Part shown: in pieces, positions 30,402-42,221 of the stretch
Position numbering within the stretch: the first letter of the stretch is position 1
Layout: every line of letters begins with the position of its first letter
Source: Shewanella canadensis
Lineage (GTDB): Bacteria; Pseudomonadota; Gammaproteobacteria; Enterobacterales; Shewanellaceae
Assembly: GCF_003966225.1 (NCBI RefSeq)
Contig: NZ_RXNU01000006.1
Span: 1 to 64,000, forward strand
Direction of reading: 5' to 3'
DNA length: 64,000 nt
The notes under the pieces: generated by a model
Database searches by the model: none
What the model was told of the DNA's origin: nothing
The model's input: the letters and a program-made list of their open reading frames with translations, nothing else
Made by a program: the position numbers and the translations under genes

Positions 30402-31469
30402 ATGATTGAACTTCATTACTTACACGGTAAACCAGTTTCTAAAGCAGATCTACGTACTCATAACAGCGACTTTCTTGTGCAGGAGATATTACCTTTCGCG
30501 CCGACGGGGGAGGGTGAACATCATCTGCTTCATATTCGCAAAGATGGCCTGAACACCGCGGATGTGGCAAAAATTCTGTCGGGTTTCGCTCATGTTCACC
30601 CTAAAGAGGTGACCTATGCCGGTCAGAAAGATAAAAATGCGGTCACTGAGCAGTGGTTTGGCGTTCGGATCCCTGGTAAGGAAACACCGGATTGGGCGAG
30701 TCTGAACAGTGAGCAACTTACCATCCTTTCGAGCAGCCGACACGGTAAGAAGTTACGTATCGGCGCTTTGGCCGGAAATCGGTTTACTCTGACACTGCGT
30801 CAGGTTTCAGATATGGAAGATGTGATTGCCAGAATTGAAAAGATCAAAGAGACCGGCGTGCCTAACTACTTTGGAGAGCAGAGGTTTGGTCATGATGGCA
30901 AAAACTTGATCTTTGGTCGTCAGATGTTTGCCGGACGTAAAGTTAAAGATAGAAAAAAAAGCAGTATGTATCTATCTGCGGTGCGTTCCTACCTGTTTAA
31001 CCTCGTCGTGTCGGCAAGGCTCGCTGAACATGGTTTAGCCAGACTCGATGGTGATAGCGTTATGTTGGCCGGGAGTAAAAGCTATTTTGTTGCAGAGCAA
31101 TGGGATGAAACGCTACTGAACCGTCTTGCTGAGAAAGACATTCAATTATCTGCTCCAATGTGGGGAAGAGGGGCTGCTTTACCTCAAGGGGAGGCGGCTG
31201 AATTTGAATCTAAGGTACTCGCCGAACTTGAACAAGATCGTGATGGCCTGGAACACGCAGGTTTGAGTCAGGAGCGACGGCCCCTGTTATTAGAGCCGCA
31301 ACATTTCAGTTATCAACAAGAGGGAGATGACGTCTTAGTCATCAAGTTTGCCCTGCCTGCCGGTAGCTTTGCGACCTCGGTATTGAGGGAGCTGTTTGAT
31401 TATGAAGATGTTAACGACCGCGAATTTCGATTGCGCCAGCAAGCAAGACTAGAGGAATCTACTGCTTAA
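30402..31469 (+). CDS. truD: tRNA pseudouridine(13) synthase TruD
   Basis: 355-aa enzyme that makes pseudouridine at position 13 of tRNA-Glu. The catalytic aspartate is Asp77 in TYAGQKDKNAVTEQW; FGEQRFGHDGKN and the C-terminal FALPAGSFATSVLREL also fit the family. The gap before it carries a copy of the ATACCAATCGGTAT-type palindrome. Confidence 0.95.
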   Translation: MIELHYLHGKPVSKADLRTHNSDFLVQEILPFAPTGEGEHHLLHIRKDGLNTADVAKILSGFAHVHPKEVTYAGQKDKNAVTEQWFGVRIPGKETPDWASLNSEQLTILSSSRHGKKLRIGALAGNRFTLTLRQVSDMEDVIARIEKIKETGVPNYFGEQRFGHDGKNLIFGRQMFAGRKVKDRKKSSMYLSAVRSYLFNLVVSARLAEHGLARLDGDSVMLAGSKSYFVAEQWDETLLNRLAEKDIQLSAPMWGRGAALPQGEAAEFESKVLAELEQDRDGLEHAGLSQERRPLLLEPQHFSYQQEGDDVLVIKFALPAGSFATSVLRELFDYEDVNDREFRLRQQARLEESTA

Positions 31470-31533
31470 ATAACGAGTCAATTAAGCATAGATTAAAATC
31501 AGTATAAAATTGTAAAACCGGGGCCAGTAACTA

Positions 31534-32283
31534 ATGATAAAGATCCTTGTAAGTAATGATGATGGTGTTACGGCGCCGGGCATAAAGGCACTTTCAGATG
31601 CTCTATCCACTTCTTATCAGGTGATGACTGTTGGCCCTGACAGAAACTGTTCTGGTGCGAGTAACTCTTTGACCTTGACGAACCCTCTACGTATCAATAC
31701 CTTAAGCAATGGGTATGTCTCGGTAAGCGGAACGCCAACTGACTGTGTGCATCTTGCCATTCGCGAGCTATACACCGATGAACCCGATATGGTGGTATCA
31801 GGTATTAATGCCGGAGCAAACTTAGGTGATGATACCTTGTACTCCGGTACCGTTGCTGCGGCGATGGAAGGACGTTTTCTCGGCTTACCCGCAATTGCGA
31901 TTTCATTGGTTGGTTCAACGCTTACTCACTATGAGACGGCGGCTCATTTCGCCTGTAAAGTGGTTGCGGGGCTAATGAAGAAACCGATAGCACAAGATCA
32001 AATTTTGAATATTAATGTTCCCGACCTTCCCATCAAACAGATAAAAGGGATCAGGGTGACGCGTCTGGGAGCACGGCATAAAGCCGAAGGCATGGTACGC
32101 ACTCAAGACCCCGCTGGCCGTGATATTTTTTGGTTAGGTCCTCCCGGTGATGAGCAAGATGCCAGTGAAGGCACCGACTTTCATGCCGTGAGCAATGGCT
32201 ATGTGTCTGTAACGCCATTGACGGTAGACTTGACCGCTTTTGAACAGATCTCAACAATGCAACAATGGATAGATAAGATATGA
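31534..32283 (+). CDS. surE: 5'-nucleotidase/exopolyphosphatase SurE
   Basis: 249-aa divalent-metal phosphatase acting on nucleoside monophosphates and short polyphosphates. The metal site begins ILVSNDDGV (Asp9, Asp10), followed by CSGASNSLT and [19 protein letters not shown]. It overlaps pcm by four bases (ATGA), so the two are translationally coupled. Confidence 0.96.
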   Translation: MIKILVSNDDGVTAPGIKALSDALSTSYQVMTVGPDRNCSGASNSLTLTNPLRINTLSNGYVSVSGTPTDCVHLAIRELYTDEPDMVVSGINAGANLGDDTLYSGTVAAAMEGRFLGLPAIAISLVGSTLTHYETAAHFACKVVAGLMKKPIAQDQILNINVPDLPIKQIKGIRVTRLGARHKAEGMVRTQDPAGRDIFWLGPPGDEQDASEGTDFHAVSNGYVSVTPLTVDLTAFEQISTMQQWIDKI

Positions 32284-32915
32284 ATGGGGTAGCGACAAAG
32301 TCTGCGTTGAATCTAGCGAGAAGCTTGTATGATGCAGGGATTAAAAATGAAGATGTTTTAAAAGCCTTGGCTGATACGCCAAGAGAGATGTTTTTGGATG
32401 CGGCGCTTGGTCACAAGGCTTATGAAAATACAGCATTACCCATAGGGCAGGGGCAAACTATCTCTCAACCCTATATTGTCGCAAGAATGACTGAGCTTTT
32501 ATTGGAAAACGCACCTAAGAGAGTGTTAGAGATTGGTACGGGCTCTGGTTACCAGGCCGCCATCTTAGCTAAGCTCGTTCCTGAACTATGCACGGTTGAA
32601 CGCATAAAGAGTTTACAAATCCAAGCAAGACTGCGCCTTAAGAGGCTGGATCTTCACAATATCTCTTTTAAGTATGGAGATGGTTGGAAAGGCTGGGCCA
32701 ATAAAGGGCCGTTCGACTCCATTATGGTTACGGCAGCTGCAAGCAGTGTCCCTGAGGCGCTGCTTACTCAATTAGCGGACAAAGGCGTGCTCGTTATACC
32801 TGTAGGGGATGAATCTCAACAATTACTAAAAGTGGTCCGTCATGGCGATACCTTCAGTTCTGAAGTGGTCGAAATGGTTCGATTTGTTCCATTGGTTAAT
32901 GGTGAACTGGCATAG
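32280..32915 (+). CDS. pcm: Protein-L-isoaspartate O-methyltransferase
   Basis: 211-aa SAM-dependent repair enzyme for isoaspartyl residues in damaged protein. It shows the family blocks [15 protein letters not shown], the SAM site [15 protein letters not shown], and [16 protein letters not shown]. It starts inside the surE stop codon and precedes nlpD, the classic stationary-phase cluster. Confidence 0.96.
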   Translation: MNGVATKSALNLARSLYDAGIKNEDVLKALADTPREMFLDAALGHKAYENTALPIGQGQTISQPYIVARMTELLLENAPKRVLEIGTGSGYQAAILAKLVPELCTVERIKSLQIQARLRLKRLDLHNISFKYGDGWKGWANKGPFDSIMVTAAASSVPEALLTQLADKGVLVIPVGDESQQLLKVVRHGDTFSSEVVEMVRFVPLVNGELA

Positions 32916-32955
32916 CGTTCTGCTTGTGGCCGAGAATTATGTTTAGGAGCGTTTT

Positions 32956-33870
32956 TTGGTAGTTACGTTTAAAAGGTATTGGGGCGGTCTGTTTTTTTGC
33001 TTCATATCGCTAATTATAGTCGGCTGCAGCTTTCAGTCTGATAGGCCTGCACCTGTGGCAAGCGTCAATATTCCCGTTAAGACTGCTTATAACAAAGGTT
33101 CATTAAAATCTGATTCTTATCGCGTAAAGCAAGGTGATACTCTCTATTCCATAGCGTGGGCATCTAACAATGATTTTATTAAATTAGCTAATAAAAACAA
33201 GCTGAAAAAGCCCTATACGATCTTCCCCGGTCAGAAGCTTAACCTCAATTTGACACGCTCTGTTACAAATAGTCAACAGTCTAAAAGTACGTCAAATAAT
33301 AGTCCGAAAGTTGTACAGCCCATAAAGAAAACCCCTACTAAACAGGAGGATAACGAGCCTTCCTCGGTTCGGGTAGTAAAAGCGACACCGTCAAAAAAAT
33401 CACTTGATCAACATCACAAGTCTGCGTATTCTGTAACAAGCGGTCAACAAGATGTTAACCGAACTGTCCACAGGCCAACCGATACTCTACCAAAGAAGGT
33501 AAGTCGGTGGCAGTGGCCAAGGAGAGGTAAGTTGATTGGCACTTTCTCTGCCAAAGAGCAGGGGAATAAAGGAATTAAGATTACAGGGAATCGTGGTGAT
33601 ATTATAAAATCCGCAGCCGATGGGCGTGTTGTATATGCGGGTAGTGCACTTCGAGGCTATGGAAACTTAGTCATTATCAAACACAGTGATGATTACTTAA
33701 GCGCCTACGCACATGCTGATAAGATCTTAGTCAAAGAGAAGCAGTTTGTAACAGTAGGACAAACGCTGGCAAAAATGGGTAGTACAGGTACTGATAGGGT
33801 CATGTTACATTTTGAGATCCGTTACCATGGAAAATCTGTTAACCCACTAAAATATTTACCTAAACAATAA
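32956..33870 (+). CDS. nlpD: Lipoprotein NlpD, LytM-domain amidase activator
   Basis: 304-aa outer-membrane lipoprotein. It starts at TTG 32956, which has AGGAG seven bases upstream and no competing ATG before the signal peptide. The lipobox is IIVGC (Cys24). A LysM domain (YRVKQGDTLYSIAW ...) is followed by a Thr/Lys-rich linker and an M23/LytM domain. The first zinc-ligand motif is replaced (GNKGIKITGNRGD, no H...D pair), so the domain is catalytically dead, as in other NlpD proteins, which activate AmiC during septum splitting. In relatives the main rpoS promoter lies inside nlpD. Confidence 0.94.
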   Translation: MVVTFKRYWGGLFFCFISLIIVGCSFQSDRPAPVASVNIPVKTAYNKGSLKSDSYRVKQGDTLYSIAWASNNDFIKLANKNKLKKPYTIFPGQKLNLNLTRSVTNSQQSKSTSNNSPKVVQPIKKTPTKQEDNEPSSVRVVKATPSKKSLDQHHKSAYSVTSGQQDVNRTVHRPTDTLPKKVSRWQWPRRGKLIGTFSAKEQGNKGIKITGNRGDIIKSAADGRVVYAGSALRGYGNLVIIKHSDDYLSAYAHADKILVKEKQFVTVGQTLAKMGSTGTDRVMLHFEIRYHGKSVNPLKYLPKQ

Positions 33871-33946
33871 TGGTTTAGGAGCCAATTTTGGCATTTGGAG
33901 GATAGTAAAGTGCAGTAATTTTTGAAAAAATTTGGGAGATCATTTT

Positions 33947-34918
33947 ATGGGTCGTAAAAATAGTACCGCAATAGCGGAGCCTTTAGTGGACTTGTCTAAG
34001 AACGAGTCTGATAGTGTCACTAAGAAAGGAAATAAAGCACAAGAAAATGAGCTTGAACAGCAAGTGCAGGGTGATTTACAAAAAAATCTGGATGCTACTC
34101 AGCTGTACTTAAGTGAAATTGGTTTTTCCCCCCTACTGAGTGCGGAAGAAGAGGTTTATTTTTCCCGTAAAGCCTTAAAAGGCTGCGGAAAATCTCGTAA
34201 TCGCATGATAGAAAGTAATCTAAGACTTGTCGTCAAAATTGCCCGTCGTTATAACAATCGTGGTTTAGCGCTATTGGATCTCATTGAAGAGGGAAATCTA
34301 GGCTTGATCAGGGCTGTTGAAAAGTTTGATCCCGAGAGAGGTTTCCGTTTTTCAACCTATGCGACTTGGTGGATCAGACAGACTATTGAACGTGCGATAA
34401 TGAATCAAACCAGAACGATTCGTTTACCTATCCACGTTGTTAAAGAACTCAATGTTTACTTGCGTACTGCCAGAGAGCTAGCACATAAGCTAGATCATGA
34501 GCCTACGGCTGAAGAGATTGCAGAAAAGCTTGATCTTCCCAGTGCAGATGTCAGCCGCATGCTAAAGCTAAATGAAAGGATCACTTCAGTAGATACGCCC
34601 TTAGGTGGGGATAATGATAAGGCATTACTCGATGTGCTTGCCGATGATGATAGTGTTGGCCCGGACTATAAAGTTCAAGATGAGGATATGTCTAAATCAG
34701 TAGTAAAATGGTTAGATGAACTCAATACAAAACAGAGAGAGGTGTTAGCGCGCCGTTTTGGATTGTTGGGATATGAACCATCTACACTTGAAAATGTAGG
34801 AAAAGAGATTGGCTTAACCCGAGAGCGAGTTCGTCAGATCCAGGTAGAAGCATTAAAACGACTCAAAGATCTGCTTGGTTCACAGGGATTATCGGTTGAG
34901 GCGATTTTTAAAATTTAG
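33947..34918 (+). CDS. rpoS: RNA polymerase sigma factor RpoS
   Basis: 323-aa general-stress sigma factor. The ATG at 33947 follows a GGGAG box by 8 bases; the frame starts 15 bases earlier only by a TTG. Region 1.2 [16 protein letters not shown], region 2 [35 protein letters not shown] and region 4 [18 protein letters not shown] are all complete, which distinguishes RpoS from RpoD (short N-terminus, no long spacer). It follows nlpD directly. Confidence 0.97.
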   Translation: MGRKNSTAIAEPLVDLSKNESDSVTKKGNKAQENELEQQVQGDLQKNLDATQLYLSEIGFSPLLSAEEEVYFSRKALKGCGKSRNRMIESNLRLVVKIARRYNNRGLALLDLIEEGNLGLIRAVEKFDPERGFRFSTYATWWIRQTIERAIMNQTRTIRLPIHVVKELNVYLRTARELAHKLDHEPTAEEIAEKLDLPSADVSRMLKLNERITSVDTPLGGDNDKALLDVLADDDSVGPDYKVQDEDMSKSVVKWLDELNTKQREVLARRFGLLGYEPSTLENVGKEIGLTRERVRQIQVEALKRLKDLLGSQGLSVEAIFKI

Positions 34919-35081
34919 AGATGCATGACTACTTAACGCATTTAAGAGTTTTGACTTTTTTAAAAGTAGTTAATGCTCCGATGAGTCCTTATCTCTTTAT
35001 AATCATATTTATCGGTTTTGGTTCGTCAGTATCTGTATTCGTTGTAGGTAAATGATGATTTTTTCAGGCATCCAATAACTT

Positions 35082-35112
35082 AAAAGCGCACATTTATGTG
35101 CGCTTTTTGTTA
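35082..35112. terminator. Terminator between rpoS and mutS
   Basis: The stem AAAAGCGCACA/TGTGCGCTTTT (35082-35092 with 35097-35107) is preceded by A and followed by T, so it can serve either strand. Confidence 0.88.
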
Positions 35113-35142
35113 TTTAGAATAAAATACTTATCCCGATCGGTA

Positions 35143-37722
35143 TTAGTGAGTTAATCGCTTGAGCTCATACAAGATATCGAGTGCTTGTCTTGGGCTCAAT
35201 TCATCGGGATGTATTTTATCTAATGCATCATTTAAGGCGGAATTTACCGGTTCATCAAATACCATACTCTGTTGATTTGAGCTGGCCGTTGAGTCTACGG
35301 CGCTGTTAGTGTCACGACTTTCTAAGTGGTGTAGCTTATGTTTTGCGGCGACAATGACCTTGTTGGGAACCCCAGCCAGTGCAGCGACCTGCAAACCATA
35401 ACTTTTACTTGCCGCTCCTTCCTGAACTGCGTGCATAAAGACAATCGTGTCACCATGCTCGATAGCGTCAAGATGCACATTTTCAACATTCGACATGAGC
35501 TCGGGGAGTTGAGTGAGCTCGAAATAGTGAGTGGCAAATAGGGTCATAGCTTCAATTTTTTGAGCTAAATATTCGGCAGCAGACCAAGCGAGAGAAAGGC
35601 CATCATAGGTCGAAGTGCCTCGACCAATCTCATCCATTAATACCAGACTTTCCGGGGTGGCATTATGAAGAATATTTGCCGTTTCAGTCATTTCGACCAT
35701 AAAGGTTGAACGACCCGAAGCCAGATCGTCTGCTGCGCCAATACGGGTAAATATGCGATCGACAGGGCCGATTATTGCACTCTGGGCGGGGACATAACAA
35801 CCTATGTGCGCCATTAAAGTGATTAAGGCAACCTGACGCATATAGGTTGATTTACCGCCCATATTTGGCCCGGTTACGATTAACATTTTTCGTGCCGGAT
35901 TCAAGGTGACCGGATTAGCAATAAATGGTGTTTGGCTTACCTGTTCTACAACCGGGTGACGCCCGGCTTCTATGTGTATACCGGAAGCCAGTGACAGTGT
36001 AGGGCAGTTGTAATTCAATGTTTCTGCCCGCTCCGCGAAGTTATTTATCACATCGAGTTCAGCGGCGCCCTGTGCAAAGAGTTGTAAGTCATGAAGCTTA
36101 GGCAGTATCTGATCGAATAGTTGTTCCCATAAATGCTTCTCGCGTGCCAGCGCCTTCCCCTGACTAGAGAGGACTTTCTCTTCATGCTCTTTTAGCTCTG
36201 CGATGATGTAGCGCTCAGTATTTTTGAGTGTCTGTCTGCGCTGATAGCTCAATGGAACCAGATCAGACTCTCTGCGACTTACCTCAATATAGTAGCCATG
36301 GACTCGGTTATAGCCGACCTTAAGTGTCGAGATACCGGTCAGCTCTTTCTCTCTTGCTTCAAGCTCGGATAGATAATCCGTCGCACCTTGGCTAAGTGCC
36401 CGCCATTGATCCAGTTCGGTATCGTAGCCCTCTTTCAGTACGCCTCCATCGCGGATAAGCATGGGGGGGTTATCTACAATAGCGCGTTCTAATAGTTCAA
36501 GTTCTTCGGGGAATTCGCCGAGCATTCTTGCAAGATGATGCAGATGGGGAGACTGGCAGCTGGCAAGAGATTGCTGAATTTCGGGTAATAAGGATATGGC
36601 TTGTTTGAGGCGGGAAAAATCCCTTGGCCGGGCACTACGAAGGGCCAGTCTTGCGATGATCCGCTCGACGTCACCCAGAGCTTTCAGTTGAGATTCCAGC
36701 GTCTCGAACAGGCTAGTGTCTAATATCTCTGTGAGTGCACTCTGACGAGACTCGATCTGCTGTCGGTTTCTGAGTGGCTCATGGATCCAGCGCTGAAGCA
36801 TACGGCTACCCATAGGTGTTGCCGTATTGTCCAGCACCGAGGCCAAGGTGTTTTCATGACCACCTTGGAGGTTGACCGTTAATTCGAGATTACGCCGGGT
36901 TGCGGCGTCCAGGACGATACTATCACTCTGATTGAAGTGAACTATCGAATTTATGTGCGGCAGCGCCGTTCGTTGAGTGTCTTTCACATATTGCATTAAA
37001 CAGCCAGCTGCTTGCAGTGAAAGGCGCGCGTTGTCCAGGCCAAAACCACGGAGATCTTTTGTGCCGAATTGATCAAGGAGTAATTTTTGGCTGGTATCGA
37101 AATCAAACTCCCATTCAGGACGTCTGCGTTTACCATTAAAGCCAGAGATTAACCCCATCTCAGAGAAATCTTCGCTATAGAGTAGCTCGGCTGGATTAGT
37201 CCGTTGAAGTTCGGCCTCAAGTGCCTCGGTTGAGGCAAGTTCTGCGACGACAAATCGACCCGAACTGATATCTAAGGTGGCGTATCCATATCCACTCTTG
37301 CCGTGATAGACGGCCGCGAGCAAGTTGTCTTGTCTTTCCTGCAACAGGGCCTCGTCGGTCAATGTGCCGGGAGTCACGAGGCGCACGACCTTTCTCTCAA
37401 CTGGTCCTTTAGATGTCGCCGGATCACCGACTTGCTCACAAATAGCGACAGACACCCTGAGTTGGACTAACTTGGCTAAGTATCCTTCAACCGCATGATA
37501 AGGGAGGCCCGCCATAGGAATGGGATCGCCGCCACTTTTTCCTCTGGCAGTGAGTGAGATCCCCAATAATTCAGAAGCCTTTTTAGCGTCATCATAAAAA
37601 AGTTCATAGAAATCACCCATGCGATAAAAGAGCAGCATCTCCGGATGTTCAGCTTTTAGCGTCAGGTATTGACGCATCATAGGTGTGTGTTTTTCTAAAT
37701 TTGGGGTATCGATAGCATTCAT
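35143..37722 (-). CDS. mutS: DNA mismatch repair protein MutS
   Basis: 859-aa mismatch sensor. The mismatch-binding domain has [11 protein letters not shown] near residue 37; then connector and clamp domains, and the ATPase with [30 protein letters not shown] and FATHYFEL. The gene is convergent with rpoS and divergent from recA. An imperfect copy of the ATACCRATYGGTAT palindrome lies at its stop codon. No frame interruption. Confidence 0.98.
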   Translation of the reverse strand: MNAIDTPNLEKHTPMMRQYLTLKAEHPEMLLFYRMGDFYELFYDDAKKASELLGISLTARGKSGGDPIPMAGLPYHAVEGYLAKLVQLRVSVAICEQVGDPATSKGPVERKVVRLVTPGTLTDEALLQERQDNLLAAVYHGKSGYGYATLDISSGRFVVAELASTEALEAELQRTNPAELLYSEDFSEMGLISGFNGKRRRPEWEFDFDTSQKLLLDQFGTKDLRGFGLDNARLSLQAAGCLMQYVKDTQRTALPHINSIVHFNQSDSIVLDAATRRNLELTVNLQGGHENTLASVLDNTATPMGSRMLQRWIHEPLRNRQQIESRQSALTEILDTSLFETLESQLKALGDVERIIARLALRSARPRDFSRLKQAISLLPEIQQSLASCQSPHLHHLARMLGEFPEELELLERAIVDNPPMLIRDGGVLKEGYDTELDQWRALSQGATDYLSELEAREKELTGISTLKVGYNRVHGYYIEVSRRESDLVPLSYQRRQTLKNTERYIIAELKEHEEKVLSSQGKALAREKHLWEQLFDQILPKLHDLQLFAQGAAELDVINNFAERAETLNYNCPTLSLASGIHIEAGRHPVVEQVSQTPFIANPVTLNPARKMLIVTGPNMGGKSTYMRQVALITLMAHIGCYVPAQSAIIGPVDRIFTRIGAADDLASGRSTFMVEMTETANILHNATPESLVLMDEIGRGTSTYDGLSLAWSAAEYLAQKIEAMTLFATHYFELTQLPELMSNVENVHLDAIEHGDTIVFMHAVQEGAASKSYGLQVAALAGVPNKVIVAAKHKLHHLESRDTNSAVDSTASSNQQSMVFDEPVNSALNDALDKIHPDELSPRQALDILYELKRLTH

Positions 37723-37924
37723 CTACAGGTCGTCTCTTTTCTGACGTATTAAACAGGCTTTACCAACGAATTGGGCTGCCATAAATAGTTGGCGCCAATA
37801 TTATCAATATTTTCGACATTGTTGAGCTTTTTGTCGTTAAAAATCGTGAGATTGAATTTTTTTAGCCGTAACAGATGCTTCGATAGTCGAATTAAGTGAG
37901 AGAAAAAATAATCATGATCAGTAC

Positions 37925-37952
37925 TTGATACTGTATGATTGTACAGTATACT
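37925..37952 (+). promoter_or_regulatory. recA promoter with LexA operator
   Basis: -35 TTGATA (37925-37930), a 16-bp spacer and -10 TATACT (37947-37952). The spacer is filled by the LexA box CTGTATGATTGTACAG (37931-37946), a perfect CTGT-N8-ACAG. This is almost base for base the arrangement of the E. coli recA promoter. Confidence 0.95.
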
Positions 37953-38063
37953 AGTTTGCATATTGAGACTCCCTGACTGGATATGTTTTTCTGTCTAAGT
38001 TAAATCGCGGAGTCAACACGAGATTTATATCAGCGTAATCGCTGTGCCTCTGAGGATATTGAA

Positions 38064-39125
38064 ATGAAGATAGATGCGAACAAAGAGAAAGCACTTAACG
38101 CCGTTTTAGGGCAGATCGAAAAGCAATTCGGTAAAGGCTCTATCATGAAGTTGGGCGAGAACCGCTCAATGGATGTTGAGACTATCTCTACCGGTTCACT
38201 CTCTCTGGATGTAGCCCTGGGCGCTGGTGGTCTTCCAATGGGACGTATCGTTGAGATTTATGGCCCTGAATCATCGGGTAAAACCACACTGACGCTGGAA
38301 GTTATTGCAGCCGCTCAACGTGAAGGTAAAGTGTGTGCCTTTATCGATGCCGAGCATGCACTGGACCCTATCTACGCTAAAAAGTTAGGTGTTGATATCG
38401 ATAACCTACTTTGTTCTCAACCTGATACCGGTGAGCAAGCGCTAGAGATTTGTGATGCTTTGACTCGCTCTGGTGCCGTCGATGTTATCGTTGTCGATTC
38501 CGTTGCGGCATTGACGCCTAAAGCTGAGATTGAAGGTGAGATTGGTGATTCCCATATGGGACTCGCGGCTCGTATGATGAGCCAGGCGATGCGTAAACTT
38601 GCGGGTAACCTCAAGCAAACCAACACCATGCTTATTTTTATTAACCAGATTCGTATGAAGATTGGTGTGATGTTCGGTAACCCTGAAACCACCACGGGTG
38701 GTAATGCTTTGAAGTTTTATGCTTCGGTTCGTCTCGATATCCGCCGTACCGGTGCCATCAAAGACCGTGATGAAGTGATTGGTAACGAAACTCGAGTCAA
38801 AGTTGTTAAAAATAAGATTGCGGCGCCGTTTAGGCAAGCCGAGTTCCAAATATTATATGGTCAAGGTATCAACAGAACTGGCGAACTTGTCGACCTGGGT
38901 GTTGCCCATAAGCTTGTTGAAAAAGCGGGTGCCTGGTATAGCTACAAAGGGAATAAGATCGGTCAGGGACGTGCTAACGCCGGTAAGTATCTGATAGAGA
39001 ACCCTGCCGCTGCACAGGAAATTGATACAGCACTTCGTGCCTTACTGTTAACACCGGCAGGCCCTGTTGCAGAATCGGCGACCGGAGATGAAAACATCGA
39101 TCTTGAAACGGGTGAAGTGTTTTAA
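38064..39125 (+). CDS. recA: Recombinase RecA
   Basis: 353-aa recombinase and SOS co-protease. Walker [10 protein letters not shown] is at residues 67-75, Walker [11 protein letters not shown] follows, then the DNA-binding loops [15 protein letters not shown] and [21 protein letters not shown], and the acidic C-terminus typical of the family. The promoter and LexA box are about 110 bases upstream. It is followed by a strong terminator, with no recX behind it. Confidence 0.98.
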   Translation: MKIDANKEKALNAVLGQIEKQFGKGSIMKLGENRSMDVETISTGSLSLDVALGAGGLPMGRIVEIYGPESSGKTTLTLEVIAAAQREGKVCAFIDAEHALDPIYAKKLGVDIDNLLCSQPDTGEQALEICDALTRSGAVDVIVVDSVAALTPKAEIEGEIGDSHMGLAARMMSQAMRKLAGNLKQTNTMLIFINQIRMKIGVMFGNPETTTGGNALKFYASVRLDIRRTGAIKDRDEVIGNETRVKVVKNKIAAPFRQAEFQILYGQGINRTGELVDLGVAHKLVEKAGAWYSYKGNKIGQGRANAGKYLIENPAAAQEIDTALRALLLTPAGPVAESATGDENIDLETGEVF

Positions 39126-39192
39126 TCACGCCAGTGAGTTAAGCGTTTAAACGTTTAAATGAGTAAAGCTGAAAGCCACTTGGCACACTATT

Positions 39193-39228
39193 TCGCGGTT
39201 GCGCAACTTGCGCGCCGCGATTTTTTTG
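39193..39228 (+). terminator. Rho-independent terminator of recA
   Basis: The outer stem TCGCGG/CCGCGA (39193-39198 with 39215-39220), containing an inner GCGCAA/TTGCGC hairpin, is followed by T7 (39221-39227). Confidence 0.9.
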
Positions 39229-39233
39229 TTTAA

Positions 39234-39543
39234 TTTCATAGCAAACTCAAGGGCTTTGAAGCTGTTGAGATTGAAGCTAATAGTTATTCTCGGCAACAAG
39301 CTCCTGCGTTGCTCTGAATTGATAACAATATTTATTGATACTGGTATTAGCATTCCCAAGCAAATATTTTACCGCTTTAAAACTTAGAATCTCTTCAAGA
39401 GTGGCACTTTCCCCCCCCCTTTGCGGCTTTGTGTTCCTAAAACTCTGGTTGTTATCATTTAGACTGATTATAATGTTCGGCTAAATAGAATGTCGGTGAT
39501 TTTAAAAATCACTGTTAGCCTTAATCTTATTCAGGATGATTTC
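39234..39543. other. recA-alaS gap without recX
   Basis: No reading frame with a RecX signature remains in the roughly 310 bases. It holds a copy of a dispersed motif (39281-39315, similar to part of the MITE at 13830-13870), a run of nine C at 39411-39419, and presumably the alaS promoter. Confidence 0.6.
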
Positions 39544-42168
39544 ATGTATCAAACCACTGCAGCGCTAAGAAGTGCTTTCTTAGAGTATTTCCGTACTAAC
39601 GGTCATCAGGTTGTGGACAGTAGTTCACTGGTACCTGTAAACGATCCAACCTTGCTGTTTACTAATGCAGGTATGAACCAGTTTAAAGATGTATTTCTGG
39701 GTGAAGATAAACGCAGTTATACGCGTGCGACCTCGTCTCAGCGCTGTGTTCGCGCCGGTGGTAAACACAACGACTTAGATAATGTGGGTTACACGGCTCG
39801 TCACCATACATTCTTTGAGATGCTGGGTAACTTTAGCTTTGGTGATTACTTTAAGCGTGAGGCAATCAGTTTTGCATGGAATTTTCTTACTCAAGAGTTA
39901 AAGCTACCTAAAGAACGTCTATGTGTCACTATCTATGAGACAGATAATGAAGCCTATGATATCTGGACTAAAGAGATCGGCGTACCTGCTGAAAACCTTA
40001 TCCGCATAGGTGACAATAAAGGCGCACCATATGCGTCAGACAACTTCTGGCAGATGGGTGATACCGGACCTTGTGGTCCATGTTCTGAAATCTTTTATGA
40101 CCACGGTGACCACATCTGGGGCGGACGCCCGGGGACGCCGGAAGAAGATGGTGATAGATTTATTGAGATCTGGAACATCGTTTTCATGCAGTACAATCGC
40201 CAATCTAACGGTGAAATGTTGCCGCTACCTAAGCCTTCTGTGGATACCGGTATGGGTATCGAGCGTATCGCTGCCATTATGCAGGGCGTTCACTCTAATT
40301 ATGAAATTGATATATTCCAGGCGCTGATTAAGAAAACGGCCGAAATATTATCGGTTACGGATTTAGAAAATAAATCACTGCGTGTTATCTCCGATCACAT
40401 CCGCTCATGCGCTTTCTTAATTGCAGATGGTGTGATGCCTTCAAACGAAGGTCGGGGTTATGTTCTTCGTCGTATTATTCGTCGCGCGGTTCGTCACGGT
40501 AATAAACTTGGCGCTAGTGATTCCTTCTTCTATAAGCTGGTCCCAACCCTAATTGAAGTTATGGGCGATGCGGCTAAAGGGTTAGTGGCAACTCAGGCTA
40601 TCGTTGAAAAATCATTGAAAGCCGAAGAGGAGCAGTTTGCTCGTACACTCGAGCGTGGTCTGGGCATTCTCGATGGCGCTCTAAACGCACTGAAAGGTGA
40701 TGTATTAGATGGTGAAACGGCATTTAAGCTTTACGATACCTATGGTTTTCCGGTCGACTTGACCGCGGATGTCTGTCGTGAGCGTGAGATCACCGTCGAT
40801 GAGGCGGGTTTTGAGACCGCGATGGCAGAGCAGAGAACTCGAGCTCAGGCTGCAGGACAGTTCAATACCGATTACAATGATTCACTGAAAATTGATGAGC
40901 ATACGCACTTTTCCGGTTATACCGAATTAACTGCTGCGGGAAAAATTACCGCTATCTATAAGGCGGGTGTATCTGTCGACTCATTGAGCGTCGCAGAGGA
41001 AGCGGTTATTGTTCTCGACAGCACACCTTTTTATGGTGAGTCAGGCGGTCAATGTGGTGACAGAGGTGTATTGTCGGCTAAAGGTATCGAATTTAATGTG
41101 AAGGATACTCAAAAGTACGGTCAAGCCGTTGGGCATCAGGGAACGTTAACGTCAGGTACTTTATCTGTTGGTGATAGCTTAGAAGCTAACGTTGATAAAA
41201 AGCTGCGTCATCGTACCGAGTTGAACCACTCTGTGACTCACTTACTTCATGCCGCATTGCGCCAGTTATTGGGCACACACGTGAGTCAGAAGGGCTCACT
41301 GGTTGACTCAGAAAGATTGCGATTCGATTTTTCTCATTTCGAGGGTGTTAAGCCTGAGGAGTTGAAGGCGGTCGAAGAACTTGTTAATACTCAAATCCGT
41401 AGAAACCACAAGCTTAGTGCCGAAGTGATGGATATGGACCAAGCGAAGGAGAAGGGGGCTATGGCGCTCTTCGGTGAGAAGTATACCGACGAAGTCAGAG
41501 TTGTCACTATGGGTGACTTCTCTATTGAGCTTTGTGGTGGTACTCACGTTGGTCGCACCGGTGATATCGGACTGTTTAAGATCACCTCTGAAGGTGGTAT
41601 CGCTGCAGGCGTGCGTCGTATCGAAGCGGTAACCGGTGCGGCTGCTATGGCTTATGTTGCAGCGCAAAAAGCGGAGTTAGACCAGGCGGCGGCTTTACTT
41701 AAGGCCGATAGCGCATCTGTGGTATCTAAACTTAAGGCACAGCTCGATCGCACTAAGCTGCTTGAAAAAGAGTTGTCTCAGCTTAAAGATAAGCTTGCAG
41801 CGGCTACCAGTGCCGATTTAGCGGGTGAAGCCCAGCAGATCAACGGTGTCAATGTGCTGGTTAAAAAGCTCGACGGTGTCGAAGCTGGTGCGCTACGAGG
41901 TTTGCAAGATGAGCTTAAGCAGAAGCTTGGCTCGGGCATCGTCGTTCTCGGTATAGCTGGAGAGGCGAAAGTTAACCTTATCGTGGGTGTAACCAAAGAT
42001 CTGACCTCTAAAGTTAAGGCCGGTGAGCTGGTCGCTTCGATTGCATCGCAAGTCGGTGGTAAAGGCGGCGGTCGACCCGATATGGCGCAAGCGGGTGGTA
42101 GCCAACCTGAGAACCTGGATAGTGCCTTAGAGCAAGTTATCCCATGGCTCACTGAGCGTTTGGCTTAA
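39544..42168 (+). CDS. alaS: Alanyl-tRNA synthetase
   Basis: 874-aa synthetase from the ATG at 39544 ([16 protein letters not shown]), which has an AGGAT box upstream. The catalytic class II domain shows [15 protein letters not shown] and [15 protein letters not shown]; the editing domain has [11 protein letters not shown] and [13 protein letters not shown] with its zinc ligands; a coiled-coil segment and a C-Ala domain ([16 protein letters not shown]) finish it. In E. coli it follows recX and precedes csrA. Confidence 0.98.
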   Translation: MYQTTAALRSAFLEYFRTNGHQVVDSSSLVPVNDPTLLFTNAGMNQFKDVFLGEDKRSYTRATSSQRCVRAGGKHNDLDNVGYTARHHTFFEMLGNFSFGDYFKREAISFAWNFLTQELKLPKERLCVTIYETDNEAYDIWTKEIGVPAENLIRIGDNKGAPYASDNFWQMGDTGPCGPCSEIFYDHGDHIWGGRPGTPEEDGDRFIEIWNIVFMQYNRQSNGEMLPLPKPSVDTGMGIERIAAIMQGVHSNYEIDIFQALIKKTAEILSVTDLENKSLRVISDHIRSCAFLIADGVMPSNEGRGYVLRRIIRRAVRHGNKLGASDSFFYKLVPTLIEVMGDAAKGLVATQAIVEKSLKAEEEQFARTLERGLGILDGALNALKGDVLDGETAFKLYDTYGFPVDLTADVCREREITVDEAGFETAMAEQRTRAQAAGQFNTDYNDSLKIDEHTHFSGYTELTAAGKITAIYKAGVSVDSLSVAEEAVIVLDSTPFYGESGGQCGDRGVLSAKGIEFNVKDTQKYGQAVGHQGTLTSGTLSVGDSLEANVDKKLRHRTELNHSVTHLLHAALRQLLGTHVSQKGSLVDSERLRFDFSHFEGVKPEELKAVEELVNTQIRRNHKLSAEVMDMDQAKEKGAMALFGEKYTDEVRVVTMGDFSIELCGGTHVGRTGDIGLFKITSEGGIAAGVRRIEAVTGAAAMAYVAAQKAELDQAAALLKADSASVVSKLKAQLDRTKLLEKELSQLKDKLAAATSADLAGEAQQINGVNVLVKKLDGVEAGALRGLQDELKQKLGSGIVVLGIAGEAKVNLIVGVTKDLTSKVKAGELVASIASQVGGKGGGRPDMAQAGGSQPENLDSALEQVIPWLTERLA

Positions 42169-42187
42169 CCTTTAGCTTTGTCTGTTT

Positions 42188-42220
42188 AAAAGCGCTTCAG
42201 GTCTCTGAAGCGCTTTTTTT
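42188..42220 (+). terminator. Rho-independent terminator of alaS
   Basis: The 13-bp stem AAAAGCGCTTCAG/CTGAAGCGCTTTT, loop GTCT, ends in T7. Confidence 0.92.
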
Positions 42221-42221
42221 A

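Noticed and set aside
37749..37961. 70-codon minus-strand frame between mutS and recA
   Set aside because: It covers the recA promoter and LexA box and has no family likeness.
39159..39233. A 24-codon frame after recA ending in LARRDFFV, faintly like a RecX start
   Set aside because: The supposed conserved part is the stem and T tract of the recA terminator, so the likeness is chance.
39411..39419. Run of nine C as a phase-variation tract
   Set aside because: It is not in a coding frame or between visible promoter boxes; a slippage role cannot be supported.
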